Of a DNA stretch of 64,000 nucleotides, positions 47,945-60,800 are shown piece by piece (position 1 is the stretch's first letter; each line of letters begins with the position of its first letter). This DNA is from Mesostigma viride (taxonomy: Eukaryota; Streptophyta; Mesostigmatophyceae; Mesostigmatales; Mesostigmataceae). Made by a program: the position numbers and the translations under genes. The stretch covers positions 3,283,701-3,347,700 of the forward strand of contig RPFO01000406.1 of the NCBI GenBank assembly GCA_009746045.1, written 5' to 3'. The notes beneath the pieces were generated by a model, which was given only the letters and a program-made list of their open reading frames with translations, ran no database searches and was not told the DNA's origin.

Positions 47945-48556
47945 CGATTAAAATTGAAGGGTGTGCTATTCAACGATGTCTTACACCACGATTCCGAACA
48001 AGTTTACGTTTACGAATCGATAGCCCGATATTACGCACGTCATATTTCTCCAGACAAGGGGCTTGTCCCAGCAATTTCTTCGTTTGGGAATTGGGAGTGC
48101 GCACGTATTCGTGTCAAATGTGGACAGGTGGCCACCTCTATGCGATGTTTATTTACAATAGCAAAAAGGCAATAGCAAATAGATTCTGAGACGTGCCTTC
48201 TGTAAGAGGTAACTTCTTAGGTAGCAAGCTGCTATTCAGCTTTTCAGCTTGCAACTGGCATATCTGCTAGACTGCTACCCGAATATACACAAATAGCTTG
48301 GCAAGATTGCATGCATAAGGCGTCAAGGCCTGATTGTCCAATCTGCGTTGAAGTACAAGTTGAGGGTAAAATCTACTTACGGCACGTGGCCGGTGGCCGG
48401 TACAGGTCCTGGCGATCCCATGTTGACCTGTCTCGTCTTTGTCCAGGGCGGTGCTGGATGAACTGGACCGCGCCCAGCAATTGGACTGGCGCGGGGATGT
48501 GCTGGCGCATGGCGAGTTGGCGACCACGAAACGAGGCTTTCTGCGTAAAACTTTAT
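47945..48556 (+). CDS. Possible small unrecognised gene between VPS60 and TMF
   Basis: A protein-like stretch KGVLFNDVLHHDSEQVYVYE ... WECARIRVKCGQ (~47957-48127) ends at a possible donor CAG/GTGGCC. Further on, VEVQVEGKIYLRHVAGGRYR (~48347-48406) can be spliced in phase over a very short intron (~48407-48446) to AVLDELDRAQQLDWRGDVLA and TTKRGFLRKTL-stop (48556). I see no convincing start codon or join between the first part and the rest, and do not recognise the family. If real it would lie in the promoter region shared by VPS60 and TMF. Confidence 0.3.
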
Positions 48557-48824
48557 AACATACGGCTCGGCACGGAAGGCACACGTGTCCGGCGTCGCGC
48601 CTTCCTAGGACACTAGTCACCATTTTACTCTGTAGGCCAGGGAAAACTACAAGCCCTCGCCATATCTAGGGCGATTAGCCATTTACAATGGCAGAAAGGA
48701 TGACTGCAAACGCAGTTGAAATGCCTTAGTTCTTCGGCTGTTGCCGTAAAAATCCTCGGCCTCGTTTTTGCTGCATTAGTTTGCCGATAGTGAACGTCGG
48801 GCACTTCATGTTTAAGAGTAGACA

Positions 48825-51800
48825 ATGGCGTGGTTTGGTGCCATTTCCGGGAAGTTTTCCCAAAACATGCGGGACATTGAAAAAAGCATGGATACCGCCC
48901 TGGGCTTGAGCGCGGCTGGTAATCAAGAAGGTTGGTTCAACGTTCATATTGCCAGCATTGTTCAGAGCGCTCGACTACTTTGTTTACCGCGAGTGACCAT
49001 CGGACATGTCCACGTGTGCCACGTAACGAAAGTCTTAACAACGGCATCAATATTCCCCGCCCATTTTCGTCAAATTGTCACATTTATTCAGAAACCGATC
49101 GAAGCCCGGATGAAAGCGACGAGGATGCTGAAGGTGAACTTGGAGCTGTTAAGGAGATTTCACTCGTAGAGAAAAGCGTTGCGACTGTTCTAGTTCCATT
49201 ACACAAGCCGTAGGTTTCTCTAATGAATGCCTGGCTTCCGGCGAGTCTTGACATAAAATCATCCAGGTTGACTTCATTTACGTGGCTCAATAATAACCGT
49301 AAGCTAAGAAGATCCATGCACTGTACATCGGGCATAGTGGCATGGTGGAGTACCCTCCGTGTTTGTTTCAACGGGAGCACGCATCAGCATGCAGCCCCAA
49401 CAATAGGCTTTATTGACAGTTAGACTATCCAGCAACTTGTTTGTTCACCATAACGTCAGCAAATATGTAGCGCTCTTGTGTTTTGCACTGTCTCTTGTGA
49501 TGTGTGGAATTGGACAGGGTTGATATGCCTATTCTTGCGCGCACTTAGTTTCCCTTTTATGGGCATGCTTGCGCGCATAGATAACTAATGCTGTGCGCCC
49601 TCAGTTCAGGATCCAAAGTGGTCAGCTGTGGCTGTGGCTGTCATGTTGTGACGAAAGCAGGTACACCTGCGGTTGCCGCGGTTGCGCATGCATCCATGGC
49701 ACCTGGCTGTGCATGTTGTTTGTACTACTTATCAAGGTGGCGCAAGCAAGGGTGCCGAGAATGATTGGCTTGTGGCTCGTGGATCAACTAGGTATTTAGT
49801 GGGGCATGCCTGGCGCACTGTCCACAGTTCCATTTCCGCATGGTAACCGCATCGTAGCAAGCTCAAGTGCAAGTGCCAGCCTGGGGCCCTTCCTCTTGCT
49901 GTTGCATGGGAAAGCTGTCTTGCTGAACCGGGCTGAACTGTGCTAAACCGTGCACTGGGCGCCCATGTTTTGTCAGTATGATAGCGTAGCATACTATAAC
50001 TGGCATTTGACAACATTACAATGCCGCCCGCAAGAGGCGGTTCTTGGTGGATGGAGGACCCCATTCCTGTCATGTGTAGGACCTAATCTCTGGGGACGGG
50101 GTCAGCACGCGGCCCATTTTGTGGTATGAAAGGGGATGCCATGGCATCAGTGGGGTGAATGGGATGACACCCTGTTGGTCGCCTGCTTCCTTTGGATGTG
50201 CGGTTCTATTACCATGATAGACAAGCAATGGATGTGCGGTTCTATTACCATGATAGACAAGCAATGGATGTGCGGTTCTATTACCATGATAGACAAGCAA
50301 TGGATGTGCGGTTCTATTACCATGATAGACAAGCAATGGATGTGCGGTTCTATTACCATGATAGACAAGCAATGGATGTGCGGTTCTATTACCATGATAG
50401 ACAAGCAACGGATGTGCGGTTCTATTACCATGATAGACAAGCAATGGATGTGCGGTTCTATTACCATGATAGACAAGCAATGGATGTGCGGTTCTATTAC
50501 CATGATAGACAAGCAATGGATGTGCGGTTCTATTACCATGATAGACAAGCAATGGATGTGCGGTTCTATTACCATGATAGACAAGCAATGGATGTGCGGT
50601 TCTATTACCATGATAGACAAGCAATGGATGTGCGGTTCTATTACCATGATAGACAAGCAACCCTGCTTAATCCACCTCTTCATCTGAAGGTCATGCATGC
50701 CGCTCGTTGGCCTTAACCACCATGCGCCATGGCTGCATGAGTGGCTGTTGCTGGGTGGCAGCCACCTGGGGGGCCCTTTCGTCAGTGCAAGTGAGATTTG
50801 TTATCACCTGCCAGGAAGAGCCCGTGGGTACTTTTCAGACATTCCCCACGCTTTGTAGGCCCATGGCTGCCCTCATGCCGCTGCGATGCTCTCGGCCTGT
50901 GGCCTCTCTCATGCCAACTGTGTGTTGGCATGCGCATGGCTTCCATGTTATACCTCTTTTAAAATGCGCTCCTCTCCCCTCACCCTCAAGTGTGGATTAA
51001 GTGCATGTGCCCCGCTCACCTGCGTCCATGGCTCTACTGCAAACTTTCCCGCGCGCATGGTCCCCTCATCGCAGGCGTGCCACCGGAGGCCAGCGGGAAG
51101 CCGACCGACGCGGCAGGCGGGGGCGGCCCACCTTCCCCCCACGACAGCCGCTCCCCCAGCCCCGACCTGTACGAGGACATGGACCCCGCAGAAGCCGCCG
51201 CGCGCCAAGCGGAGCCGCCACCAGGAGATGGTGCGCTCACGCCCGCACAACTCCAGACACCAGCAGTCAGCGCGCCTGCACCAAGTGCCGCCAGCAAGGG
51301 GGTGCCGGAGGCCAGCAGTGAAGCCGATGCGAGCGCTGCCGCTGCCCCTGTGAAGAAGAAGTTGTTGGTCAAGAAGGTGGTGGCCAAGGGGGGTGCGGCC
51401 AAGGAAGGCAAGGAGGCGGCCGCGGGCGGGGAGGGGGCGGAGCCCAAGAAGAAGCTGGTGGTCAAGAAGGTGATGCGCGCAAGTACGGACACGGACAAGG
51501 GGGCCACAGAGGCCAAACCCGAGGCCTCTTCAGAGGCGGCGGCTGCTGCTACGTCTGACGCGGGCCCACCTGCGGAGGACGGCGGCGCGCCCAAGAAGAA
51601 GAAGGTGATTGTTAAGAAGGTGGTGGTGGTCAAGAAGAAGAAGGTGGTGTCATCCGACAGCCTAACCAGCGCGGGCGCCAGCGAGGCGACCGAGGTGGTG
51701 GACAGCCCCGTGGTGACCTCGGTAGACTCGTCCTCGGACCTGAGGAGCTTGGGGGCGGCTGGAGATGAGGGGCAGGGGGCGCCGGATGACGCGGGCAAGT

Positions 51801-54800
51801 CCGAGGATGCCCCCAACGGGTGGAATGTGGATGAGGTTGACGATGACCTGGGCTTGGGCCCCATGCTGGTGCCGGAGCCGCCCGTTGGTGTTGAGGGAGC
51901 GGAGTACACGGCAGGGGGGGAGATCGCGGCAACACCAGGGGATGAGCCTAGCCCGACACCAGCAGCAGCAGCAGCGGGGGCAGCGGAGGAGGAGGATTCT
52001 GCCAAGCCTGTGGATGCTGCGGAGGGTGCGAGCGGGTGGGAGGATGCCGGATGGGAGGTGGACACTCCGCTGGTGGCAGAGGCAGCACCGGTGGAGGCGA
52101 CGGTGGAGGGAGGTGCTGTAGAACCAGAGGAGGTGGGCCAGGCGGTACCAGATGGCAGCAGCCCGTTGGCTGACGGTGCTGACGGTGCTGACGGTGCTGA
52201 CGGTGCTGACGGTGCTGATGGTGCCGATGGTGGGGACGGCTCAATGCCAGTTGTACATGTTGGTGCAGGCAGCGCTCATGACAGTGTTCGCAACCCGGAC
52301 AGTGGCGAGGCAGTGCCTGCAGGACGCGCGGATGATGGGGTGTTGTCCACGGATGGTGGCGCAGAAGCCAGCGGGGCTGTGGAGGGTGAGCCGTCTGGCG
52401 CTAGCATGCCCTCGGATGGGTGGGAGGACAATGGCTGGGATGTGGCGCTCCCGCAGGTGGCCGCTAGCCCTGCTGCCACACACGGCAGTGAGGATGTGCC
52501 CGCCTGCAAAGATGTTCCGCCCATGGAGCTACCGGGAAGTGGTGACGCATGCGATGTGGCCACCGATGCTGTTGAGGTGGGTGCGGATGGTAGCACGGTG
52601 GGTGAGGATAAGACCTCGATGGAAGCCTGCCCTGAAACTGCCGCGGTTGAAGAGGTGGGTGGAACTGCACAAGTGGCGGTGGATGCGGAGGAGTCGAGCG
52701 GCGTGCCGTCTGCGGCCGCCCCCCTCTCCCCACATGCCACAGAGGAGACGCGAGGCGAGGGGGAAGGGGGGTGGGAGCAGCCAACTGGTCTGGACGGGCC
52801 ACCGCCAGAGGGGACCCGTGAGGAGTCCACGGGGCCAGGTGGCAGCACCAACATGGTGGATGAGGCCCCAGGTGTCTCAGAGGCGCGTGAACCCCAGCGA
52901 GATGGTGCGGTGGCGGATGGATGGGACAGCTGGGAGGACAGGGATGAGGTGGACGCGCCGCAGGATGGGGCGGGCACGCCGCAGGCTACGAGTGAGCAAG
53001 CGACCATGGTAGAGGCGGCAGCGGGTGATGGAAACCCCGTTGACACCGCGGGCACGTCCCCTGACGATGGGCCTGCGCAGGGCGACGGCACGCCTGTACC
53101 TGCAGCAGGTTGGGCAGAGGAGGCAGCCGCTCCGGAAATAGACGTGAGTGCCTGCGATGTGTCTGAGGAGGCGCGGGGCGAGGAGCCATCGCTGGGTGAG
53201 GCTGCCGCGTTGGCAGGTGGTGAGGACGCGGAAGCGGTCATGGCAGAGCACGCGTCCCAGGCAGATCAAGGGCTGCGCAGCACAGAGGACGCGACCGCAT
53301 CAACGGTGGACCATGGTGTGCCGGAGCATGCACCCAGTTCTGACATGGAGGCGTCGAGTTCCCCTGGTGCGGTGGCCGCCATGGAGGCGTCCGAGGCTGT
53401 GGATGCATCGCCAGGTGGAGGGGAGCCAGGGGTGGTGGCGGAGGAGACTGCCACCCACAGAGGCTGGGATGCTTCTGGGGAGGCCGAGCTGGCGAAGGCG
53501 GCGAGGGATGGGGAGATGGGTGCGGATGCCAGCACTGGAGACGGCATGGCATCCGCAGAGGTGGCTGATCGTGAAGGTGCCGATGTTGGAAAGCAGGTGC
53601 GGGGGGAGGCTGCTGAGGACGCTGTAGCCGGTGTCAGTGAGGAAGGGTGGGAGGGAGGTGCCGCCTGGGACGCAGCGGTGACGGGTGAGGGAGATGTTGT
53701 GATCACCACCGAGGCATCCGCAGTTGAGCGACCAGCATCCGAGGTTGAGGCTGCAAGCCGACAGGTGGAGGAGCTGCAAGGAGCGGCCATGGGCGACGCC
53801 TCGGCATCCGCTGTCGATGGTTCCAGCATGGACAGGGAGGCTGCATCCGGGGCGGTGGGCAGCAGTGTAGGGGAAGACAGGGCCGAGCAGGCGGTTGCGG
53901 GCGACAGCGTGCCGGTTGGTGAGGATGCAGGGCAGGGTGCTGCGGATGACAGGGTTGAGCAGGCAGACGCGGGCGACGGATGGGAAGACGTTGTCCCTGG
54001 GATCACCGTTGCTGAGGGAGAGGTGACCGATGTCACAGCGCCTGGCCTTGGCGGCGCCACACAAGAGGTTGCTGTGGCATCAGAGCCGTTGGCCGATGAA
54101 CAACAAGAGGGGTCTATCGCAGAGCCACAGGAGGGGTCTATTGCGGGGCCGTCCATCCATGAGCAGCCTCAGGAGGGGGCAGACACCCCACAAGAGGACG
54201 CAGGGCTGGCAGCGTCGACTGCCCAGCAGCGAGAGGGCGCAGCACCTGACATGCCTGCGGAGGAGCCACAGGATGCGGCCGGGCTACCCACCAGTGGCGA
54301 GGCGTCGCAGGACGGTTGTGCGGTGGACACGTCGGTAGACCTGGCAGACGCGTCGCAAGACGTGCCGCCATCAGGTGATGCGCCGCAGGAGGGGGCCGGG
54401 GGTGAGCCACAGGATGGGGTGGGTGGGGAGCCGCTACCAGAGGCAGCTGGGGCGGAGCCAGGGGACGACTCGCAGCCGCCACCAGCGGGCGTGGACGCGA
54501 GCGATGCTGTGGAGCCCAAGCAGGAGGAGGAGGGGCCGGCGGCGACGGGGGCCAAGCCCACCGCGACAAAAAGCAGTAAGAAGAAAGTGGTCGTGCGCAA
54601 GATTAAGAAGAAGATGTCCAAGAACGACCTGGCAGGGGCCGCGGCGGCGGCCATCAGCGATGGCACCACTGAGGGGACTCCGTCTGCAGCCACCAGCGCG
54701 TCGATAGAGGAGCTGCCCGGTGGAGGCGACGCCACTTCTGGCGAATCGGGGGCAGATGCCGGCGGGGCCGCTGCATTGCCCGGCCCAGCGGATGGTGAGG

Positions 54801-57800
54801 ATGCTGGTGCAACTGCCGAGGCAGGGGATGGCGGTGGGCTGGCGTCCAACGGTCCCTTGGCCACGCAAGACGTCTCGGACAGCCGTGGCGCTGACGACAG
54901 TAATCTAGATGCAGGTGATGTTGTGGCGCGCGGCAGCAGTGAGGGTGCAGGTGCAGTGCCAGCCGCAGCAGCGGCAGCGGCCAGCCCTGCCAATACCCCT
55001 ATTGACCTGGGAGCGGTGGCAGCGGCGGTGGGTGGTGTCCCTGGGGGTGCTTTGGTGGCGCCAGACAGCAGTGCGGGCGAAGTGGCAGCGCTGCGCGAGA
55101 TGCTGGACAAGGCGGCCAAGCACATGGCGTGGAAGGAGGAGCAGATCTGCCAGCTGCGTGAGATGAATGAGACGCTGCTGGCTGACATCGAGACGATGCG
55201 CGACAATGTGCGTGGATAATTGGGTTGATAGATAGATTGCTAGATGGGCACAAGGGTGGGGTGTAGTGAGGCTTGTGGGGCATGTAGGGGGGCACTTGGA
55301 ATGGGTAGGTTGAGGAATGCCAGGCAGACAATGCGCTGCTGGCCGACATCTAGACGATGCGCCACAGAGTGCGTGGATAGTCGTGTTGATTGATAGGTTG
55401 ATAGATGGGCACAAGGGTGGGGTGTAGTGAGGCTTGTGAGGCATGTGGGGGGGTACTTGGAATGGGTAGGTTGAGGAATGCCAGGCAGACAATGCGCTGC
55501 TGGCCGACATTGAGATGATGTCGGAACTTTTGCTTTGGTCTAGACAGGCATCGATGCAGGCACAGCGGGCGTATCACCGTTCGCTAGAAATGCGCTGGTG
55601 GGTGACGTGCTGGTCAGGTGGATAGTGGCAGTTGGGAGATATTGTAGCAGCTTATAGGCTGGCATTGATCCGCTTAGGGGATGAGGGGGGGCTGTGAGAG
55701 GCAACTAGGCATTAGCACTAGGCTCTGGCTGGAGGTGGCGACACAAGGCGCTACGATGGTTTTTGCTGCCCTATGCATGGTCTGCATGCTAGACCCTTCC
55801 ATCATATCCTCATGGCTGAATGGCTCCTCGTGGCTCCCTTTGTGGCTCCTCGGTCATCCCCTGTGTGGCATCGCACGCGGGTGTCCGCACATGGCACGCT
55901 GCACTGTGCTTGCCTGGCCTCTTTACACCCCTTCCATCATATCCTCATGGCTGAATGGCTCCTCGTGGCTCCCTTTGTGGCTCCTCGGTCATCCCCTGTG
56001 TGGCATCGCACGCGGGTGTCCGCACATGGCACGCTGCACTGTGCTTGCCTGGCCTCTTTACACCCTTCCATCATATCCTCATGGCTGAATGGCTCCTCGT
56101 GGCTCCCTTTGTGGCTCCTCGGTCATCCCCTGTGTGGCATCGCACGCGGGTGTCCGCACATGGCACGCTGCACTGTGCTTGCCTGGCCTCTTTACACCCC
56201 TTCCATCATATCCTCATGGCTGAATGGCTCCTCGTGGCTCCCTTTGTGGCTCCTCGGTCATCCCCTGTGTGGCATCGCACGCGGGTGTCCGCACATGGCA
56301 CGCTGCACTGTGCTTGCCTGGCCTCTTTACACCCCTTCCATCATATCCTCATGGCTGAATGGCTCCTCGTGGCTCCCTTTGTGGCTCCTCGGTCATCCCC
56401 TGTGTGGCATCGCACGCGGGTGTCCGCACATGGCACGCTGCACTGTGCTTGCCTGGCCTCTTTACACCCCTTCCATCATATCCTCATGGCTGAATGGCTC
56501 CTCGTGGCTCCCTTTGTGGCTCCTCGGTCATCCCCTGTGTGGCATCGCACGCGGGTGTCCGCACATGGCACGCTGCACTGTGCTTGCCTGGCCTCTTTAC
56601 ACCCCTTCCATCATATCCTCATGGCTGAATGGCTCCTCGTGGCTCCCTTTGTGGCTCCTCGGTCATCCCCTGTGTGGCATCGCACGCGGGTGTCCGCACA
56701 TGGCACGCTGCACTGTGCTTGCCTGGCCTCTTTACACCCCTTCCCCCCCCCCCCCCCCCCGATGCCGGTTGCCAGAACAAGCGCCAGACGGCGGCGGAGA
56801 TGGACGCGCTGCGCGAGGAGTTCTCCACACGGCTGGGGGCTGCGGAACGGAAGGTGAGCCGTTGTGTTTGTTCGCATGCGCACGGTGAGGTTGGGTCGCC
56901 ATAGTGTTGGTTCACGAGCGCAGCGTGGGGCGTTCAGTGTGACCTGTTGAGGAGCGCAAAATGCGGTGGTTGGATTTGTTCACGTGCGCTACTGGCGTTG
57001 GTGGTTGGTCTGACGCGTGCGCACGGTGAGGGTGGGCCGCGATAGTGTTGGTTCACGAGCGCAGCGTGGGGCGTTCAGTGTGACCTGTTGAGGAGCGCAA
57101 AATGCGGTGGTTGGATTTGTTCACGTGCGCTACTGGCGTTGGTGGTTGGTCTGACGCGTGCGCACGGTGAGGGTGGCTGCTATACTAATACTTGATGTGC
57201 CTGCGTGGGCCATGTGCCATGCTGCCGTACCCAGCCATGGATCCACTGGGCAGCAGCAGCACCTCGTGATGGATAGGAACACCCTGTACAAGGTTGCAGG
57301 AACGTCCTCCAGGGTCGCGTGGCTGCAGGGTAGGCATGCAGGTGGGGTATGCCCATGCTGCCACACAAGGGCGGGACAAAAGAGCAGCCGTCTGTCATGC
57401 AGAGCCGCCGGCAGGTCTGCCGTATTTGTGGATTGCAATGCCACCGTTGCTGCATCCATTTGACCCCAACCTAGCATCCACAGTAGTGCACTGCCTGCTT
57501 TAAAATGCTTCATGGTATGCAACTTCTGGGTTTACAAAGGGAGGACGTACTTTCTTGTTCCCTTGAATTTGGGCACCCGTGCGCGAGCCACCCTCTTGCA
57601 ACCCCTTTCCCCCACCCCAATCGCTGTGCCGGGTATCTAATGCTCCCCCCCTGCCCACCCCACCCCCCATGCTGATTTGCTTATGCGTGGTGTGGCCCCA
57701 GATTTATGCGCTGACCAAGGAGCGCGACTTGCTCAAGCGGGAGAACAGCCGCAAGAGCGACACAGCGACGCTGGTCAAGGAGAAGGACGAGATCATCAAG

Positions 57801-60800
57801 CAGGTCATGGCCGAAGGTGGGTGCAGGGAAATGACGAGATCATCAAGCAGGTCATGACTGAAGGTGGGGGTGCGCCACCATGCCGTCAACCTGCTAGCAT
57901 AGTGCCCACCCTCCTGGCTCAATATACCTGCTTCATTCTGGGTCTTCTTTGTTGATCACAATTTGTTTTTGCAACACGAACTTGCTCTGTAATACTGCTG
58001 TCTTCCTTGACATACATAATAGGCCAGGGTTAGTTTTGCAGGATGATGGCTTTCTTGACATGGAAAATGGTTTATCATGGCACAACGATGGCACCATACT
58101 CATGCCTTGTCGTAGCATACTGCGGGAGGTGTGTACAGCCCCTTGTCCTCGTGTGCGCTGACCAACGGGTGCACAACTTGTGCTATATGTTTCTCACGGG
58201 CCATTTTTACCGCAGGGGAGGAGCTGTCCAAGAAGCAGGCAGCGCAGGTGGTGCTTATCAAGAAGCTGCGGTCACAGGTGAGCCAACACCCAGCAGCCGT
58301 GAGGTGGCTTGGTGCCCGGCGGTCACCATGTGACTGTTAGGGTGTGCTGCTCACAGCGGCTTGTCACCGCCAGCGGCTTATCGTTGTGAAAAGGTGGCCT
58401 CGTAGTATGCAGGGGCTTGCAGTTTGGGCGTTGACACTTCTTGCCCCCCCGCCACCCCTTGTATGTATTGATAACTGTTAGTAACCAGATAAGTGGGGTC
58501 AAGCATATTTTAGTATGAACACCACCCCTTGTATGTATTGATAACTGTTCGTAACCAGATAAGTGGGGTCAAGCATATGTTAGTATGAACATACTTCGGG
58601 TCAGCTTACATGCAATGAAATCAAATATTGTCATACCCATCCGACCCTGCCCTGATGGCCCCAACCACCGGATGATACGCCGCATCTCCCCCCATTGATC
58701 AGCTCGCATCGGCGCATCCTGCCACCCCACATGCCGGCGCCTTTGTTTTTCGTTGAGGTATTTCTCTGGGGCAGGCTCACTCTGCTTAGTCGGCGATGGA
58801 CAATAGGCGGCGTCAGTGTGTCACCTAATCACCCTTCCTAATGCTTTCACCCCATGTGTGCCATGCACTTATGTCAGTTATGCTGTGTCTCCCTGAGTCC
58901 CTGACGTGCCCTTCCATCGGATGCTGACTGGTGGCTGCTGGCACCTCTCCTCCCCCCCCCTCCTGTGCCTCTTGCCTGGCCCACTTTGCACAGATCAAGG
59001 AGCTTGAGACAGAGAAGGAGAAACTGCTGGCCAAGCTGCAGGTAGGGTGATGGAAGCACGCAAGCACATGCATGGGGTGGCGCTCCATGGAGAGGTTGGG
59101 TGAACCAATTTTGGTGCCCCCTTGCTGGCAACGTTTTGAGCAGACCGGCACATTCCGGATCCAGTGACAGCAGATGGTATCCAAGTCAAGCCTTGTGATG
59201 CCGTCTGACTAGCACTGTATGATTGCCGGACCGCAGATTGGTCAGTTCTGGCTCCAAATCTTGTCTGATGGGCTTATGTCATCGTCGCTCTCGTTCCCAC
59301 ACCTCTCAAAGCTTATGTTCTGTCGTGTGGCTGATGTGTTTACTTGCCTACTTGTGGTGATATAGGGACGCTGGATTGGCTCTTTTCGCTGTACATACAA
59401 CTTATGTTTTTGCTTGCCTGCTTGCTTGCTTTTGTGCTCGCTGGCTAACTCACTCGCTCGGTTGCTTGCGTGCCTGTGCGCGCTTCCCCCGCAGATTGAG
59501 GAGGGCCGCGTGGAGAGCATCAAAGCGGACAAGGCCAAGACGGAGCGCGACCTGGCGTCGGCGACTGAGTCCCACACGCGCGCGGTGGCGGAATTGAAGG
59601 AGTACTACGCGCAGGCGCTGGCGCAGGCGCGCGACGTGGTGGCGGCCGCGGAGGCTCGCGCGGACACGGAGGCGCGTTCCGAGATGGAGCGCTGGCTCAA
59701 GGAGAGCGCGGCGCGGGAGAAGGCGCTCGCCCTCAGCGTGGAGGAGCTGCGCGACACGCTGCACCGCACCGAGGAGCAGGTGGGGTAGAGCGCTGCAGTG
59801 TACTGAGGGGCAGGCACTGGGCAGGCATGGGGTAGTTGCACCAAGGTTCAGTCGGGGTAGATGGATCTGCCTCATGCGTGGATGGCATTGGGGGGCAGGT
59901 AGGGATTGAAGGAGCAGACGGGATGACGTCATGGGCTGGTCGCTGCATGGGATGCATGTGCATAGGGGCAGGTAGGGTTTTTGTGAACGCGGCAAAGGGT
60001 TGGGGGGGAGAACACGTGGGCCAGGCTATGTGGTACAGGGACAGTTCGTAAGTCACTGAGTGGGAAACAAAACATAATCTGGCCATCCGAGTGGCCCATG
60101 GCTGGCGCTGTTCTGGGGCTGCCACAACTATCACCACTGCAGCGACATCGTGGAATGTGGTGATTTTTTGTTTTAGGGACCTGCAGTTTGTTGTTGACTT
60201 GGTTGAATTGGTCCTCCATTGCCCCAGTCGCCTTGCACACTATGCCGCGTGACGTTTGACCTATCGACGCCCTCTGCCTTTCTCCCCCGTAGGCTGTGGC
60301 CTATCGCATGGCCATGCACATCTACTGAATGGCGTGGTTCTGCGTGTGGTACCAAGTGTGTGTGTGTGTGTGCGTGCGTGCGTGCGCGCGCGCGCGCCCG
60401 CGTGTGCGTGTGCGCCCTGGCAAGTGTGGTTGTGTGTGAAGAGATGTCATCTCTGGTGCGTGCAAATGGCATGTGTTGGTGAGGTGTGACATGCGACGCA
60501 GGCATTTGTCTGTATGCGACGCAGGAGATGATGCGATTTGACGAGTGTACAGTATGCTTGTGCGTGCACGTGTGGGTGATGTGTGGCAGGCGGCGTACAA
60601 GGAGGAGCTGATGCGGCGCGACCTGGAGGACATGGAGAAGAGGTGCCAGGTACGGCTGCCAGTAAATAGCCAACACTTGCCCCAAGTACAACCAGAGGAG
60701 TAGGCAACAAGGGCCAGGTATGCCCACATAGAAACAGGCAAGAGCTGGCCAGGTAGATGAGCATGCGAACATGCGACAAGTGCCTGGTACGCCCGCATCA

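Noticed and set aside
50136-50716. Five overlapping 170-195-codon ORFs
   Set aside because: Artefact of the 36-bp repeat (12 codons) in the TMF intron.
55773-56888. ORFs of 371 and 300 codons with repeated proline/leucine segments
   Set aside because: Generated by the 135-bp satellite (45 codons); no family similarity, and it lies between two in-phase TMF exons.
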